NCBI GenBank assembly: GCA_024709225.1
Contig: JANJXC010000038.1
Coordinates: forward strand, 1 to 64,000
Length of the DNA: 64,000 bases
Source of the DNA: Gammaproteobacteria bacterium
GTDB taxonomy: Bacteria > Pseudomonadota > Gammaproteobacteria > Thiohalomonadales > Thiohalomonadaceae
Reading direction: 5' to 3'
Shown here one piece after another: positions 9,398 to 20,080 of the stretch (within the stretch, counting starts at the first letter, position 1; the number at the start of each line of letters is the position of its first letter). The notes below the pieces were generated by a model. The model was not told the origin of the DNA and searched no databases. It saw only the letters and a list, made by a program, of their open reading frames with translations. The position numbers and the translations under genes were made by a program.

Positions 9398-10150
9398 ATG
9401 TCCGATTCCGAACTCTATACCCGCAAAGTCCCGCGCCATGTGGCCATCATCATGGATGGCAACGGGCGCTGGGCGCGCAAGCGCGGCCTGCCGCGTTTCG
9501 CCGGCCACAAGGCCGGCCTGGACAGCGTGCGCGCCATGGTCAAGGTCTGTCTCAGCCAAGGCGTCGAATACCTGACCCTGTTCGCCTTCAGCAGCGAAAA
9601 CTGGCGCCGCCCGGCAGAAGAGGTGGGGCTGCTGATGAACCTGTTCATGACCGCCCTCGATCGGGAGGTCAAGAAACTGCACAAGCACCATGTGCGCCTG
9701 CGCATCATCGGTGAACGCACCGCCTTCGCCCCCGAATTGCAGCAACGCATCGCCGCGGCAGAACAGCTGACCGCCGACAACACCGCACTGACGCTGATCA
9801 TCGCCGCCAATTACGGCGGGCGCTGGGACATCACCCAGGCGACCCGTGGGCTGGCCGAGCAGGCGGCGCGGGGCGAGATCGCCGCCGACACCATTACCCC
9901 CGAGCTGATCGAATCACGCCTGTCCCTCGCCGGACTGCCCGAACCTGATCTGTTTGTCCGCACCGGCGGCGAGCAGCGCATCAGCAATTTCCTGCTCTGG
10001 CAGCTGGCCTATACCGAATTGTATTTCACCCCGTTGCTGTGGCCCGAGTTCGATGACAAGGCCTTCGCCGCAGCGCTTGAATTTTTTGCCGGCCGGCAAC
10101 GGCGTTTCGGCCGCACCGGCGAACAGGTGGAGCAAATGCTTGATGCTTAA
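9398..10150 (+). CDS. uppS: (2E,6E)-farnesyl-diphosphate-specific ditrans,polycis-undecaprenyl diphosphate synthase
   Basis: 250 residues. Condenses eight isopentenyl units onto farnesyl diphosphate to make the C55 carrier lipid for peptidoglycan and O-antigen. The catalytic Asp is in IIMDGNGRWA (D20). The helix with LTLFAFSSENWRRP and the C-terminal LPEPDLFVRTGGEQRISNFLLWQLAYTE substrate motif follow. The start at 9398 is the family start; ten codons upstream of it are encoded by repeat element B and look spurious. No Shine-Dalgarno is visible (CGCCTTCC precedes the ATG). It overlaps cdsA by 8 nt. Confidence 0.96.
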   Translation: MSDSELYTRKVPRHVAIIMDGNGRWARKRGLPRFAGHKAGLDSVRAMVKVCLSQGVEYLTLFAFSSENWRRPAEEVGLLMNLFMTALDREVKKLHKHHVRLRIIGERTAFAPELQQRIAAAEQLTADNTALTLIIAANYGGRWDITQATRGLAEQAARGEIAADTITPELIESRLSLAGLPEPDLFVRTGGEQRISNFLLWQLAYTELYFTPLLWPEFDDKAFAAALEFFAGRQRRFGRTGEQVEQMLDA

Positions 10151-10961
10151 ATCGCGCGTGTTGACTGCGCTGCTGTTGGCGCCTCTGGCGGTTGCCGCAA
10201 CGTTGCTGCTGCCGAGCAGCTGGTTCGCCATGATCCTCGGGGTTATTTTCTGCATCGGCGCCTGGGAATGGACCGGCCTGGCGCGGCTGGAGCACAAGGT
10301 GCTGCGCCACTTCTACGTGGCATTGTTTGTGGTGTTTTTGATCATGCTGTTTGACGAGGGCACGCTGCGCGGCCTCATGGTGCCTGTTGCGGCAGCCGCA
10401 GCAGTCTGGTGGCTGCTCGCCCTCGCGTTTGTGTCCGCCTATCCGCGGGGCAGCGCAATGTGGTCGTCTTTTCCCAGTCTGATCAGTTTTGCCGGCCTGT
10501 TCAGCCTGCTGCCGGCCTGGCTCGCCCTGGTCGGCTTGCATGCCAATCTCGGCCACGGTTATGTGCTGCTGCTGTTGTGCCTGATCTGGGGCGCAGATAT
10601 CGGCGCCTACTTCGCCGGGCATGCCTTCGGCCGGCGCAAGCTGGCGCCGCACGTGAGCCCGGGCAAGACCTGGGCCGGCGTGGGCGGCGCACTGGCCGCG
10701 GCACTGGTGATCGCGCTGGCCGGCGCATGGTTGCTGCAGCTCCCCAGCCGGGACTGGCCCACCTTGATCATCGTGTCGCTGCTCGCCGTAGCGATTTCCG
10801 TGGTGGGCGATCTCACCGAAAGCATGTTCAAGCGTCTCGCCGGGCTCAAGGACAGCGGCAACATTCTGCCCGGACACGGCGGCATGCTTGATCGCATCGA
10901 CAGCCTGCTTGCCGCCGCGCCGATCTTCGTCCTGGGACTGTTATGGCAGACGCTGCTTTGA
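10143..10961 (+). CDS. cdsA: Phosphatidate cytidylyltransferase (CDP-diacylglycerol synthase)
   Basis: 272 residues and strongly hydrophobic, with about seven to eight membrane segments. Makes CDP-diacylglycerol from CTP and phosphatidic acid, the branch point for all membrane phospholipids. The C-terminal signature is complete: [28 protein letters not shown], with the metal-binding Asp residues. The ATG lies inside the end of uppS and the end overlaps dxr by 19 nt, so all three are probably translationally coupled. Confidence 0.95.
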   Translation: MLKSRVLTALLLAPLAVAATLLLPSSWFAMILGVIFCIGAWEWTGLARLEHKVLRHFYVALFVVFLIMLFDEGTLRGLMVPVAAAAAVWWLLALAFVSAYPRGSAMWSSFPSLISFAGLFSLLPAWLALVGLHANLGHGYVLLLLCLIWGADIGAYFAGHAFGRRKLAPHVSPGKTWAGVGGALAAALVIALAGAWLLQLPSRDWPTLIIVSLLAVAISVVGDLTESMFKRLAGLKDSGNILPGHGGMLDRIDSLLAAAPIFVLGLLWQTLL

Positions 10962-12145
10962 TCGGCGTTACCGTTCTCGGCGCCACCGGTTCCATCGGCC
11001 GCAGTACGCTCGATGTGCTGGGGCGGCACCGTGACCGCTATCGCGTGGTGGCGCTGACCGCCAACAGCCAAGTGGACAGGCTCTGCGAGCAGTGCCTGGA
11101 GCACCGGCCGGATTACGCCGTGATGGCCGATGCCGCCGCCGCAGAGCGGCTCGCCGAGCGCCTGCGTGCCGAGGCGCCGGAGATCACCGTGCTCGCCGGC
11201 ATGGCCGGGCTGGAGCAGGTGGCGGCACTGCCCGAGGCAGATTACGTGATGGCGGCCATCGTCGGCGCCGCCGGCCTGACGCCGACCCTGGCCGCCGCCC
11301 GTGCCGGCAAGCGAGTGCTGCTCGCCAACAAGGAGGCGCTGGTGATGTCCGGCCGCCTGTTCATGGATGCGGTGCAGCAGAGTAACGCCGTGCTGCTGCC
11401 CATCGACAGCGAGCACAACGCCATCTTTCAGTGCATGCCGGCGGGTTTTGCCGACGGCTTCGCGCGGGTCGGCGTGCGCCGCATCCTGCTCACCGCCTCG
11501 GGCGGACCGTTCCGTACCACGCCGTTGGAACAACTGGCGACCGTGACGCCGGAGCAGGCGGTGGCCCATCCCAACTGGAGCATGGGGCGCAAGATCTCGG
11601 TCGACTCGGCCACCATGATGAACAAGGGGCTGGAGGTGATCGAGGCCTGCTGGCTGTTCAACACCACCCCGGCCCAGGTGCAGGTGGTGCTGCACCCGCA
11701 GAGCGTGATCCACTCCATGGTGGAGTACGTGGATGGCTCGGTGCTGGCACAGCTCGGCAATCCCGATATGCGCACACCCATCGCCCATGCCCTGGCGTGG
11801 CCCGAGCGCATGGACTCCGGCGTCAGCAGCCTGGACATGTTTGCAGTGGCGCGACTGGATTTCAGTGCCCCCGACCTGAACCGTTTCCCCTGCCTGCGTC
11901 TGGCGGTGGAGGCGATGGAGGCCGGCGGCACCAGCTCGGCCATTCTCAATGCCGCCAATGAAGTGGCGGTGGAATCCTTCCTGCAACGACGCATCGCCTA
12001 TACCGCCATCCCCCAGGTCATCGAGGCTGTTCTGGCCGAGACGACCGCGCATGGTGCGGAATCGCTGGAACAGATCCTGGCGGATGACGCGGCCGCGCGC
12101 GCCGCGGCCGAACGGCAGGTCACGCTGCGGGACACCAAGCACTGA
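10943..12145 (+). CDS. dxr: 1-deoxy-D-xylulose 5-phosphate reductoisomerase
   Basis: 400 residues. First committed enzyme of the methylerythritol phosphate pathway, supplying isoprenoids to UppS downstream. The NADPH motif GATGSIG is at residues 13-19, the [10 protein letters not shown] segment around 125-135, the metal ligands are in [14 protein letters not shown], and the flexible active-site loop is in [21 protein letters not shown]. The start overlaps cdsA and the stop shares bases with the rseP start. Confidence 0.97.
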   Translation: MADAALIGVTVLGATGSIGRSTLDVLGRHRDRYRVVALTANSQVDRLCEQCLEHRPDYAVMADAAAAERLAERLRAEAPEITVLAGMAGLEQVAALPEADYVMAAIVGAAGLTPTLAAARAGKRVLLANKEALVMSGRLFMDAVQQSNAVLLPIDSEHNAIFQCMPAGFADGFARVGVRRILLTASGGPFRTTPLEQLATVTPEQAVAHPNWSMGRKISVDSATMMNKGLEVIEACWLFNTTPAQVQVVLHPQSVIHSMVEYVDGSVLAQLGNPDMRTPIAHALAWPERMDSGVSSLDMFAVARLDFSAPDLNRFPCLRLAVEAMEAGGTSSAILNAANEVAVESFLQRRIAYTAIPQVIEAVLAETTAHGAESLEQILADDAAARAAAERQVTLRDTKH

Positions 12146-13512
12146 TGCTGGATTTCCTGCTCACGCCGTTGATGTTCATCATCGCCATCAGTGTACTGAT
12201 CGCGGTGCATGAGTTCGGCCATTACTGGGTGGCGCGGCGCATGGGCGTCAAGGTGTTGCGTTACTCCATCGGTTTCGGCAAGCCGCTGTGGGTGTGGCGC
12301 GGTGGGCGGGATCAGACGGAATACGTCGTGGCGGCGATCCCGCTGGGCGGTTACGTCAAGATGCTCGATGAGCGCGAGGGCGAGGTGGCGCCGCACGAAC
12401 TGGACCGTGCCTTCAACCGCCAGTCGCTGCGCAAGCGCACCGCCATCGTGGCGGCCGGCCCGCTATTCAATCTGCTGTTTGCCGTGCTGGCCTACTGGGC
12501 GATGTTCGTTAGCGGCACGCCCGGCGTGCGGCCCTTGCTCGGCGCAATGGAGCCGGCGAGCCTGGCCTATCAGGCCGGCTTGCGCGCCGAGCAGGAGGTG
12601 GTGGCGGTAGGCGATCGCGCGACCCCGACCTGGGCGGCGGTGCTGGAGTCATTGCTGCCCTACACCCTGCGCAAGGAGGCGGTGGTGCTCACCGTGGATG
12701 ATGGTGGTGTGGAATATCGCTATCGCCTGCCGCTGGATGAGTTGGCTGGCGAGGTCGATGCGGCCACCTTCACCAAGGTCATCGGCCTGCAACCCTATCG
12801 GCCGCATATCGCACCGGTCCTGGATGACATCAGTGCCGGGTCGGCAGCGGCGCAGGCCGGACTGCGTCCGGGCGATGAAATTATCGCCATCGACGGCACG
12901 CCGCTGAACGACTGGGAAGACCTGGTCCTCATGGTGCGCGACAACCCCGGCGTGACGCTGACCTTTGCCGTGCGCCGTGGTGGCGAGGTGCTCGATGTGC
13001 AGGTGCGGCCGCTGGCACAGGAAGCCGGGGGGCGGGTGAGCGGACGCATCGGCGCCAGCGTGCGTGTCGATGCCCAGATCAGCGAGCGCCTGCGTACTGA
13101 GTGGCGTCTCGGCCCGGTGGATGCGCTGGGCGCGGCGCTGCACAAGACCTGGGATATGTCGACGCTTACGCTGCGCATGCTCGGTGAAATGGTGATAGGG
13201 CGGGTATCGACGGAGAATATCAGCGGCCCCATTACCATCGCAGTGTATGCGAAAAGCTCCGCCCTGGCGGGTTTTACCCAGTTTCTGTCCTTTCTGGCCA
13301 TCGTCAGTATCAGCCTTGGTGTGCTGAATCTGCTGCCGGTCCCGATCCTGGACGGTGGTCACCTGTTGTTCTATCTGATCGAGGCGATCAAGGGCAGTCC
13401 ACTCTCCGAGCGCGCCGAGGCACTGGCCGCGCGGATCGGGATCACGCTGATCCTGATGCTGATGACGCTCGCGCTCTATAACGATTTCGCACGCTTGTTG
13501 GGGGGAGAATGA
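12145..13512 (+). CDS. rseP: Site-2 zinc metalloprotease RseP
   Basis: 455 residues. An intramembrane protease that cuts RseA after DegS and so releases sigma E, and clears signal-peptide remnants. The zinc site HEFGH is at residues 22-26 in the first membrane helix, the third ligand is in [11 protein letters not shown] near residue 400, and two PDZ domains lie between them ([20 protein letters not shown] and a second [18 protein letters not shown]). dxr-rseP-bamA is the conserved order; its stop overlaps the bamA start by 4 nt. Confidence 0.96.
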   Translation: MLDFLLTPLMFIIAISVLIAVHEFGHYWVARRMGVKVLRYSIGFGKPLWVWRGGRDQTEYVVAAIPLGGYVKMLDEREGEVAPHELDRAFNRQSLRKRTAIVAAGPLFNLLFAVLAYWAMFVSGTPGVRPLLGAMEPASLAYQAGLRAEQEVVAVGDRATPTWAAVLESLLPYTLRKEAVVLTVDDGGVEYRYRLPLDELAGEVDAATFTKVIGLQPYRPHIAPVLDDISAGSAAAQAGLRPGDEIIAIDGTPLNDWEDLVLMVRDNPGVTLTFAVRRGGEVLDVQVRPLAQEAGGRVSGRIGASVRVDAQISERLRTEWRLGPVDALGAALHKTWDMSTLTLRMLGEMVIGRVSTENISGPITIAVYAKSSALAGFTQFLSFLAIVSISLGVLNLLPVPILDGGHLLFYLIEAIKGSPLSERAEALAARIGITLILMLMTLALYNDFARLLGGE

Positions 13513-15821
13513 AGAAGAGCAGCCCGCAACTGGCGCGTGCAGTGGCTCTGATCTGTGCCGTAGTGCCGTTTGCGGCATCGGCACTGGAGGCCTTCGTCAT
13601 CGACGACATCCGTGTCGAAGGCTTGCAGCGTATCTCCATCGGTACGGTGTTCAATTATCTGCCGCTCAAGCGCGGCGACAAGGTCGACGACCAAGCCACG
13701 GTAGATGCGATTCAGGCCCTGTACCGCACCGGATTCTTCAAGGACGTGGTGCTGGAACGCGAGGGCGATACCCTGGTGGTGTTCGTGGCCGAGCGCCCGG
13801 CCATTGCGGCCATCACCATCGAAGGCAATAAAAGCATCCCCACCGAGCAGTTGCTGGAGAACCTCAAGCGCATCGGCTTTGCCGAAGGCCGCGTCTTCGA
13901 CCGCTCCATGCTGGACAAGGTGGAGCAGGAGTTGCGGCGCCAGTACCTGGCCATGGGCAAGTACGGCATGCAGCTCAAATCCACCATCACGCCGGAAGAG
14001 CGTAACCGTGCCGCCATCCACATCGAAGTGGCGGAAGGTGATGTGGCCACCATTTACCGCATCAATATCGTCGGCAACAAGGCCTTCTCTCGCGATGAAT
14101 TGCTGCGCCAGTTCGAGCTCGGCCCCCGTCCGGCGTTTTCCCTGTTCAGCGACAAGGACAAATACTCCAAGCAGAAGCTGGCCGGCGATCTGGAAACACT
14201 GCGCTCCTGGTACCTCGATCGCGGCTACATCAACTTCAAGATTGACTCCACCCAGGTGTCGATCACGCCGGATTACGAGCACATCTACGTCACCATCAAC
14301 GTGAGCGAGGGCGAGCGGTATACCGTGCGCGACGTGAAGATGGCGGGCGACAGCCTGGTGCCGCACGACATCTTGCGCGAACTGATCAACATCCAGCCGG
14401 GCGATACCTTTTCGCGCAGACGGATCACCGAAAGCACGACGCGCATCAGCGATCGCCTGGGCAATGAAGGTTATGCCTTCGCCAACATCAATGCCATGCC
14501 GGAGCTGGACGAGGAGAAGAAGGAGGTGACGCTTACCTTTTTCGTCGATCCGGGGAAGCGGGTCTATGTGCGCCGGGTCAACGTCCTGGGCAATGCCAAG
14601 ACGCGTGACGAGGTGATTCGGCGTGAGGTGCGGCAGATGGAGGGCGGCTGGATCTCCACCGAGCGCATCAAGCGTTCACGCATGCGCCTGGAACGGTTGA
14701 GTTATATCGAGGGGGTGAGTGTCGAAACCCCCGCGGTGCCGGGTACCGCCGATCAGGTGGATGTGAATTACAGCATACAGGAACGTGATGCCTTCGGCAG
14801 CCTGAGCTTTGGTATCGGTTACGGTGATGCTCAGGGCATGCTGTTCAATGCCAGCGTGTCACAGGACAATTTTCTCGGCACCGGGCAGCGCTACTCCATC
14901 GAGGTCAATAACAGCGACGTCTCCACAGTCTACAGCCTGGATGTCACCGATCCGTACTACACCATGGATGGGGTCAGCCGCAACCTGAATTTCTTCTACC
15001 GCACCACCGATGCCAGCGAGGCCAGTCTGGCCAGCTATTGGACCGACAGCTACGGTGCAGGCATTGCCTTTGGTGTTCCGGTCACCGAGTTCAACACCGT
15101 GCGGTTTGGCGCCTCCTACGAAAATACCTACCTGAAGAATGTGGGAGAGTCCTCGGAGCAGATTCAGGGCTTTGTGGCGGCCAATGGTGATACCTTTGAC
15201 GCCTACAAGCTCGATTTGAGCTGGTCCCATGATACCCGTAACCGCTTCCTGTTCCCCACGGCCGGGCAGCTGGTAACCTTGGGAAGCGAACTGGCGCTCC
15301 CGGCCGGTAACCTGCAGTTCTACAAGTTCCGCTATCGCCACAAGTGGTACACGCCGCTCAGCAGCGCGATTACCTTGTCTGCAGGCGGCGAACTGGGGTA
15401 TGGGCACAGCTACGGCGAAACCGTCGGCAACCTGCCGCCGTTCGAACGGTATTACGCCGGCGGCGCCCGTACCGTGCGCGGCTACCGCTCCAGCAGCCTG
15501 GGGTCTATGGTTACCAAGGATTCGACGGGGGACCCGGTTGGCGGCAATGCCCTGGTGGCGGGCAACCTGGAGTTGATTTTGCCCGGACCCTTTGGGGAAA
15601 ATAACAACTCCCTCAGGCTGGGGGCTTTCATTGACGCCGGTAATGTATACGATACCAGCAACGAGTCGGTGGATTTGAACGAGTTGCGTTACGCCTCCGG
15701 CTTGACCCTGTACTGGATGACCCCGATGGGGGCGATGACCTTTACCGTGGCCAGGGCGCTAAACGCCAAGCCGGAAGACGAAACCGAAAGCTTCCAGTTC
15801 AACCTGGGTACCCTCTACTAA
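13509..15821 (+). CDS. bamA: Outer membrane protein assembly factor BamA
   Basis: 770 residues. Core of the BAM complex that folds beta-barrel proteins into the outer membrane. An N-terminal signal peptide (cleavage after ASA, about residue 21) is followed by [19 protein letters not shown], which opens POTRA 1. Five POTRA domains run to about residue 420. A 16-strand barrel ends in ...[10 protein letters not shown] with a terminal aromatic-rich signal. The RGYRSSSLG loop carries the conserved VRGF-like motif as VRGY. skp follows 11 nt downstream. Confidence 0.97.
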   Translation: MKKSSPQLARAVALICAVVPFAASALEAFVIDDIRVEGLQRISIGTVFNYLPLKRGDKVDDQATVDAIQALYRTGFFKDVVLEREGDTLVVFVAERPAIAAITIEGNKSIPTEQLLENLKRIGFAEGRVFDRSMLDKVEQELRRQYLAMGKYGMQLKSTITPEERNRAAIHIEVAEGDVATIYRINIVGNKAFSRDELLRQFELGPRPAFSLFSDKDKYSKQKLAGDLETLRSWYLDRGYINFKIDSTQVSITPDYEHIYVTINVSEGERYTVRDVKMAGDSLVPHDILRELINIQPGDTFSRRRITESTTRISDRLGNEGYAFANINAMPELDEEKKEVTLTFFVDPGKRVYVRRVNVLGNAKTRDEVIRREVRQMEGGWISTERIKRSRMRLERLSYIEGVSVETPAVPGTADQVDVNYSIQERDAFGSLSFGIGYGDAQGMLFNASVSQDNFLGTGQRYSIEVNNSDVSTVYSLDVTDPYYTMDGVSRNLNFFYRTTDASEASLASYWTDSYGAGIAFGVPVTEFNTVRFGASYENTYLKNVGESSEQIQGFVAANGDTFDAYKLDLSWSHDTRNRFLFPTAGQLVTLGSELALPAGNLQFYKFRYRHKWYTPLSSAITLSAGGELGYGHSYGETVGNLPPFERYYAGGARTVRGYRSSSLGSMVTKDSTGDPVGGNALVAGNLELILPGPFGENNNSLRLGAFIDAGNVYDTSNESVDLNELRYASGLTLYWMTPMGAMTFTVARALNAKPEDETESFQFNLGTLY

Positions 15822-15832
15822 GGAGAGGCGCA

Positions 15833-16366
15833 TTGAACAGAATTCCTCTGCTGCTGTTGAGTTTGTGTCTGCTGTGCTTTGCGGCAGCCGGTATTGCTGC
15901 CGAGGCCCGTGTCGGCTTCGTCAACACCCCGCGCCTCCTGGAGCAGGCCCCGCAGGCCAAGGTGGCGCGGGAGCGCCTGGAGCAGGAGTTCGCGCCGCGC
16001 GACAGCGAACTGGCCGCGGCCCAGAAGACCCTCAAGACCCAGGAAGAGAAGCTGGCGCGTGACGGCGCCATCATGAGCGAGGACGAGCGCCGCAAGCTGG
16101 AGCGCGACGTGCTTACCCAGCAACGCGACCTGAAGCGTGCCCGCGAGGCCTTTACCGAAGACCTCAATCTGCGCCGCAACGAAGAGTTTGCCCGCATGCA
16201 GCGCGAGGTGGGAGAAGCCATCGTCGCCATTGCCAAACAGGACGGATATGACCTGATCTTTGAAACCGGCGTGGTCTATGCCAGTGAGCGCGTGGACCTG
16301 ACGGAGCGGGTGCTGGGGCTGTTGCGCCAGCAGTTCGAGGCCATGACCAAGAAAAAGACCAAGTGA
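15833..16366 (+). CDS. skp: Periplasmic chaperone Skp/OmpH
   Basis: 177 residues. Holds unfolded outer-membrane proteins on the way to BamA, encoded just upstream. A signal peptide (cleavage after GIAA-EA, about residue 23) is followed by VGFVNTPRLLEQAPQ and a long charged, coiled-coil segment typical of the Skp tentacles. The start is a TTG at 15833, chosen because an excellent Shine-Dalgarno (AAGGAGAGG) lies 5-8 nt upstream and no ATG is available before the signal peptide. The stop overlaps the lpxD GTG. Confidence 0.92.
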   Translation: MNRIPLLLLSLCLLCFAAAGIAAEARVGFVNTPRLLEQAPQAKVARERLEQEFAPRDSELAAAQKTLKTQEEKLARDGAIMSEDERRKLERDVLTQQRDLKRAREAFTEDLNLRRNEEFARMQREVGEAIVAIAKQDGYDLIFETGVVYASERVDLTERVLGLLRQQFEAMTKKKTK

Positions 16367-17391
16367 GCATCCGCCTCGCGGAACTGGCCGAGCGCATCGG
16401 CGCACGGCTGGCCGGTGACGGCGATTGCGTCATCACCGGTGTGGCCACGCTGATCGGCGCGCAGCCGGGCGGCCTCACCTTTCTCACCAATCCACGCTAC
16501 CGCAAGCATCTGCAGGCCACCCGGGCCTCCGCAGTCATCCTCAAGGAAGACGATCTGCCTTTTTGTCCGACCAACGCCCTGGTCACAGCCAACCCGCATG
16601 TCGCCTATGCCCGCGCCGCCCAGGTGTTTGCCCCGCGCCCCGCGGCCGCGGCCGGCATTCACCCGAGCGCCATCGTGGCGGACTCTGCACGTATTGCGCC
16701 CGATGCCAGCATTGGTCCCCACTGCGTGATCGGTGCCGATTGCGTCATCGGGGCTGGGGCCGATATCGGACCGGGCTGTGTGCTGGAGCATGGCGTCAGT
16801 ATCGGTGCCGGCACCCGCCTGGTCGCCAACGTCACCGTCTATTACGGATGCCGCATCGGTGCCCATGGCCTGATACACGCCGGCGCGGTGATCGGTTCCG
16901 ACGGCTTTGGTTTTGCCAATGAGCGCGGTGTCTGGGTCAAGGTGCCGCAGCTGGGTGCGGTGGTGCTGGGGGATGATGTGGAGATTGGCGCCACCACCAC
17001 CATCGACCGCGGTGCCGTGGAGGACACCGTGATTGAGGACGGCGTCAAGCTGGATAACCAGATCCAGGTGGCACACAATGTGCGGATCGGTGCCCATACC
17101 GTTATGGCTGCCGCCGTGGCCGTGGCCGGCAGCACCGTGATCGGCAAGCATTGTGCGATCGGTGGCTGCACCGGCATCGTCGGGCACCTGGAAATTGCCG
17201 ACGGCATTACCATCACCGGCATGTCGATGGTGAGCAAGTCGCTCAAGGAACCGGGCGTTTATTCGTCGGGCACGCCGCTGGAGCGCAATGATCAGTGGCA
17301 CAAGAATGCGGTGCGCTTCAAGCAGCTGGATGAAATGGCGCGGCGGCTGAAGCAGCTGGAAAAAGAACTGGAAGAACTAAAGAAAGGGTAG
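16363..17391 (+). CDS. lpxD: UDP-3-O-(3-hydroxyacyl)glucosamine N-acyltransferase
   Basis: 342 residues. Adds the second 3-hydroxyacyl chain in lipid A synthesis, to the 2-amino group. An N-terminal uridine-binding domain ([13 protein letters not shown]) is followed by left-handed beta-helix hexapeptide repeats from about residue 100 to 310, with the catalytic His expected in [15 protein letters not shown]-terminal helical extension ([16 protein letters not shown]) closes the trimer. The start is GTG and overlaps the skp stop by 4 nt. With gnnAB present, its substrate may carry an amide-linked chain at position 3. Confidence 0.96.
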   Translation: MSIRLAELAERIGARLAGDGDCVITGVATLIGAQPGGLTFLTNPRYRKHLQATRASAVILKEDDLPFCPTNALVTANPHVAYARAAQVFAPRPAAAAGIHPSAIVADSARIAPDASIGPHCVIGADCVIGAGADIGPGCVLEHGVSIGAGTRLVANVTVYYGCRIGAHGLIHAGAVIGSDGFGFANERGVWVKVPQLGAVVLGDDVEIGATTTIDRGAVEDTVIEDGVKLDNQIQVAHNVRIGAHTVMAAAVAVAGSTVIGKHCAIGGCTGIVGHLEIADGITITGMSMVSKSLKEPGVYSSGTPLERNDQWHKNAVRFKQLDEMARRLKQLEKELEELKKG

Positions 17392-17395
17392 TGCC

Positions 17396-17842
17396 TTGAA
17401 TACGATGGACATACATGAAATTCTCGAACACCTGCCGCACCGCTATCCGTTCCTGCTGGTGGACAAGGTGGTTGATTACAAGCCCGGCGAATACCTCATC
17501 GGCGTGAAGAATGTTTCCTTCAACGAGCCGTTTTTTACCGGCCACTTCCCGCAGCGTCCGGTATTCCCGGGCGTGCTGATCATGGAGGCACTGGCTCAGG
17601 CCACCGGCCTGCTGGCATTCAAGACCCAGGACAAGAAGCCGGACGGCTCATCGCTGTACTATTTCGCCGCCATCGACAACTGCCGCTTCAAGCAGCCGGT
17701 AGAACCCGGTGACCAGTTGTTCCTGGAGGTCAAACTCCTTACTACCAAGCGCAACATCTGGAAGTTCAGCGCCGAGGCCAAGGTGGACGGCAAGGTCGTC
17801 GCCAGTGCGGAACTGATGTGCGCGGAGCAGGTGACCGCATGA
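17396..17842 (+). CDS. fabZ: 3-hydroxyacyl-[acyl-carrier-protein] dehydratase FabZ
   Basis: 148 residues with the TTG start at 17396, or 145 from the ATG at 17405; the two cannot be separated from sequence alone. FabZ dehydrates 3-hydroxyacyl-ACP in fatty acid elongation and competes with LpxA/LpxD for the same acyl donors. The hot-dog-fold signatures are [33 protein letters not shown] (catalytic His and Glu) and [17 protein letters not shown]. It sits between lpxD and lpxA as in most gammaproteobacteria, and its stop overlaps the lpxA ATG by 4 nt. Confidence 0.96.
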   Translation: MNTMDIHEILEHLPHRYPFLLVDKVVDYKPGEYLIGVKNVSFNEPFFTGHFPQRPVFPGVLIMEALAQATGLLAFKTQDKKPDGSSLYYFAAIDNCRFKQPVEPGDQLFLEVKLLTTKRNIWKFSAEAKVDGKVVASAELMCAEQVTA

Positions 17843-18612
17843 GCATCCACCCCACCGCCATAGTCGATCCCAAGGCGCGCATCGGCGCGGGCGTCAGCAT
17901 CGGTGCCTATACGATCATCGGCGCTGACGTGGAAATCGGTGACGGCACCTGGATCGGTCCGCATGTGGTGATCAATGGCCCGACCCGTATCGGCCGCGAC
18001 AACAGGATTCACCAGTTTGCTTCCCTCGGCGAGGCGCCGCAGGACAAGAAGTACAACGGTGAACCGACGCAGCTGGTCATCGGTGATCGCAACCTGATCC
18101 GCGAGTGCGTCACCATGAACCGTGGCACTCCTGGCGGCGGCGGCGTGACTCGCGTCGGCAGCGATGGCCTGTTCATGGCCTACATCCATGTAGCCCATGA
18201 CTGTCAGATCGGCGACAAGGTGATCTTCTCCAACAATGCCTCCCTGGCCGGCCATGTCCATGTGGGCGATCAGGTGATCCTGTCCGGGTTCACCCTGGTA
18301 CACCAGTTCTGCTCCATCGGTGCCCACGCCTTTACCGGCATGGGCAGCGCCATCTCCAAGGATGTGCCGCCCTATCTGATGGTGGCAGGCAATCCGGCTG
18401 AACCGCATGGCATCAATAAGGAGGGCCTCAAGCGGCGCGGCTTTACCCCGCAGGCCATCCAGACCCTGCGCCAGGCCTATAAGGTGCTGTACCGCTCCGG
18501 CCTGCCGCTGGACGAGGCGACGGTGCGGCTGAAGGAAATGGCACAGACCTGCCCGGAGTTGAAGATCTTCGTCGAGTTCCTCGACAACTCCAAGCGCAGC
18601 ATCGTCCGCTAA
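17839..18612 (+). CDS. lpxA: Acyl-ACP--UDP-N-acetylglucosamine(-3-amine) O/N-acyltransferase LpxA
   Basis: 257 residues. First enzyme of lipid A synthesis. A left-handed beta-helix of hexapeptide repeats fills residues 1-190, with the catalytic His in [11 protein letters not shown] and the [10 protein letters not shown] loop, and a C-terminal helical domain follows. The start MSIHPTAIV is preferred to an ORF start seven codons upstream because it overlaps fabZ by ATGA. gnnA and gnnB lie just downstream on the opposite strand, so this LpxA may prefer the 3-amino sugar nucleotide and form an amide rather than an ester; that is inference. Confidence 0.95.
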   Translation: MSIHPTAIVDPKARIGAGVSIGAYTIIGADVEIGDGTWIGPHVVINGPTRIGRDNRIHQFASLGEAPQDKKYNGEPTQLVIGDRNLIRECVTMNRGTPGGGGVTRVGSDGLFMAYIHVAHDCQIGDKVIFSNNASLAGHVHVGDQVILSGFTLVHQFCSIGAHAFTGMGSAISKDVPPYLMVAGNPAEPHGINKEGLKRRGFTPQAIQTLRQAYKVLYRSGLPLDEATVRLKEMAQTCPELKIFVEFLDNSKRSIVR

Positions 18613-18633
18613 CAAAAAAACAATCTGCCGCAG

Positions 18634-18655
18634 ACGACTACATGGATGTAGTCGG
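18634..18655. terminator. Hairpin downstream of lpxA
   Basis: A perfect 9 bp inverted repeat, CGACTACAT-GG-ATGTAGTCG, lies about 22 nt after the lpxA stop. There is no T-tract after it, so it is at best a factor-dependent or processing signal at the end of the 12 kb operon. Confidence 0.35.
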
Positions 18656-18679
18656 TTGGAAATGTCTGGAACATATTTC

Positions 18680-18737
18680 CCAGACGCAGAGACGCAGAGA
18701 ACATAGGTATCAAACTCTGCGTCTCTGCGTCTCTGCG
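18680..18737. repeat. Tandem-unit inverted repeat element C (ACGCAGAG octamers)
   Basis: The left arm carries two ACGCAGAG octamers (18682-18699); the right arm (18715-18737) carries nearly three in inverted orientation. It lies between the convergent lpxA and lpxB, and the right arm is translated as the last residues of LpxB. Confidence 0.8.
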
Positions 18738-19888
18738 ACAGTGCGGTTTTCAGTCATCGTCAGCAGGTCCAGCACCACGCGGGCGACGTTGTCGGCCCCC
18801 CCGGCAGCGCCGAGTTTTTCCCGTACCGATTTCAACTCTTCCCGCATCTGCGCATTGCGCGCCTCATCATAGACCAGGCTTGCGGCCTCGGCGGCGATCC
18901 GATCCGCCGTCGCGTCGTGCTGTATCAGTTCCGGGGCGATGCGCGCGCCGGCGACGATATTGCACAGGGCAATATGATCCACCTTCACCATGCGCTTCAT
19001 GATCTGATAGCTGAGCGGGGCAATGCGGTAGATCACTGCCAACGGTATACGCATCAGGGCGATCTCCAGCGTCGCGGTGCCGGAGGCGCTCACGATGGCG
19101 TCGCAGGCGGCCATCACGTCATAGGCTCGGCCGGGCACCACCGTCACCGGCAGGTGGCGGCTGGCAAAGTGGGGAGCAAAATCGGCTTCCTGCAGGGTCG
19201 AGGCGCGCGGCAGGATGAATTGCAGATCGGGATGCCGCGCGTGCAGTTGTTCCGCACTATCGAGCAGCACGGGCAGCAGGCGTTTGATCTCGCTGCGGCG
19301 GCTGCCTGGGAACAGACCCAGCACCTTGCGCGTGGAGTCGAGGCCGAATTCGCGGCAGGCCGCGCTGCGATCGAACGGGCTGCCCACTTCCTCCACCAGC
19401 GGATGGCCGACGAAGGTCACCGGTACATGGGCGTTGCGGTAGAACGGCTCTTCGAAGGGAAACACCACCGCCATGTGATCGACCAGTTCGCGGATGCGGT
19501 GTACCCGCTCCTGGCGCCAGGCCCAGATCTGCGGGCTGATGTAATACAGCACCTTGATGCCCAGTTCCTTGGCGGTTCTGGCGAGGCGCAGGTTGAAGTC
19601 GGGATAGTCCACCAGGATCAGCAGGTCGGGCCGTTCCTCGCGCAGCTTGCGCCGCATCAGTTGCAGCGCGCCGTAGATGGTGGGGAAGTGTGCCAGTACT
19701 TCGAATAGGCCGACCACCGCCATGACGCGCGAATCCACCAGCGTCTCCACACCCTCGGCGCGCAGCTGATCGCCGCCAATGCCGAAAAAGCGCAGGTCGG
19801 GCCGCTGCCGCTTCACGGCGCGCACCAACCCTGCGGCGCGGGCGTCACCGGAGGCTTCCCCGGCGATGATCATGATCTTTTCGTTCAT
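18710..19888 (-). CDS. lpxB: Lipid-A-disaccharide synthase
   Basis: 392 residues. GT19 glycosyltransferase that joins UDP-diacyl-sugar and lipid X into the lipid A disaccharide. Signatures are IMIIAGEASGDARAA at the start, QIWAWRQERVHRI, FPFEEPFY with FVGHPLVEEV near the middle, and LGLFPGSRRSEI near residue 185. The start MNEKIMII is the family start; the frame stays open upstream only because it runs through repeat element D. The last nine residues (VAETQRRRV) come from repeat element C. No Shine-Dalgarno is visible. Normally lpxB follows lpxA on the same strand; here it is inverted with gnnA and gnnB. Confidence 0.95.
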   Translation of the reverse strand: MNEKIMIIAGEASGDARAAGLVRAVKRQRPDLRFFGIGGDQLRAEGVETLVDSRVMAVVGLFEVLAHFPTIYGALQLMRRKLREERPDLLILVDYPDFNLRLARTAKELGIKVLYYISPQIWAWRQERVHRIRELVDHMAVVFPFEEPFYRNAHVPVTFVGHPLVEEVGSPFDRSAACREFGLDSTRKVLGLFPGSRRSEIKRLLPVLLDSAEQLHARHPDLQFILPRASTLQEADFAPHFASRHLPVTVVPGRAYDVMAACDAIVSASGTATLEIALMRIPLAVIYRIAPLSYQIMKRMVKVDHIALCNIVAGARIAPELIQHDATADRIAAEAASLVYDEARNAQMREELKSVREKLGAAGGADNVARVVLDLLTMTENRTVAETQRRRV

Positions 19889-19899
19889 AGTGAAAGCAC

Positions 19900-20074
19900 A
19901 TCCAACGCAAAGGCGCAAAGACGCAAAGGACGCAAAGGACGCAAAGATTTCATGGTCCAGTCGAACCAATCAGAACGATGACGTGAGCGGTGTAGGCGAT
20001 CGGTACCCAATACATCTGCCTTTCTGCTTCATCCCCTTTGCGACCTTCGCGTCTTTGCGCCTTTGCGTTGGATT
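19900..20074. repeat. Tandem-unit inverted repeat element D (ACGCAAAG units)
   Basis: The left arm (about 19900-19946) carries five CGCAAAG-type octamers or nonamers; the right arm (about 20034-20074) carries four in inverted orientation. The outer 25 nt of each arm pair perfectly. An 87 nt spacer with no visible feature separates the arms. On the minus strand the element starts about 7 nt after the gnnB stop and ends 11 nt before the lpxB ATG, filling the whole gap. Confidence 0.85.
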
Positions 20075-20080
20075 TGATCT

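Noticed and set aside
18710-19969. The longer LpxB start that includes residues read from element D
   Set aside because: The family starts at MNEKIMII; the extra residues are only a readable frame through the repeat.
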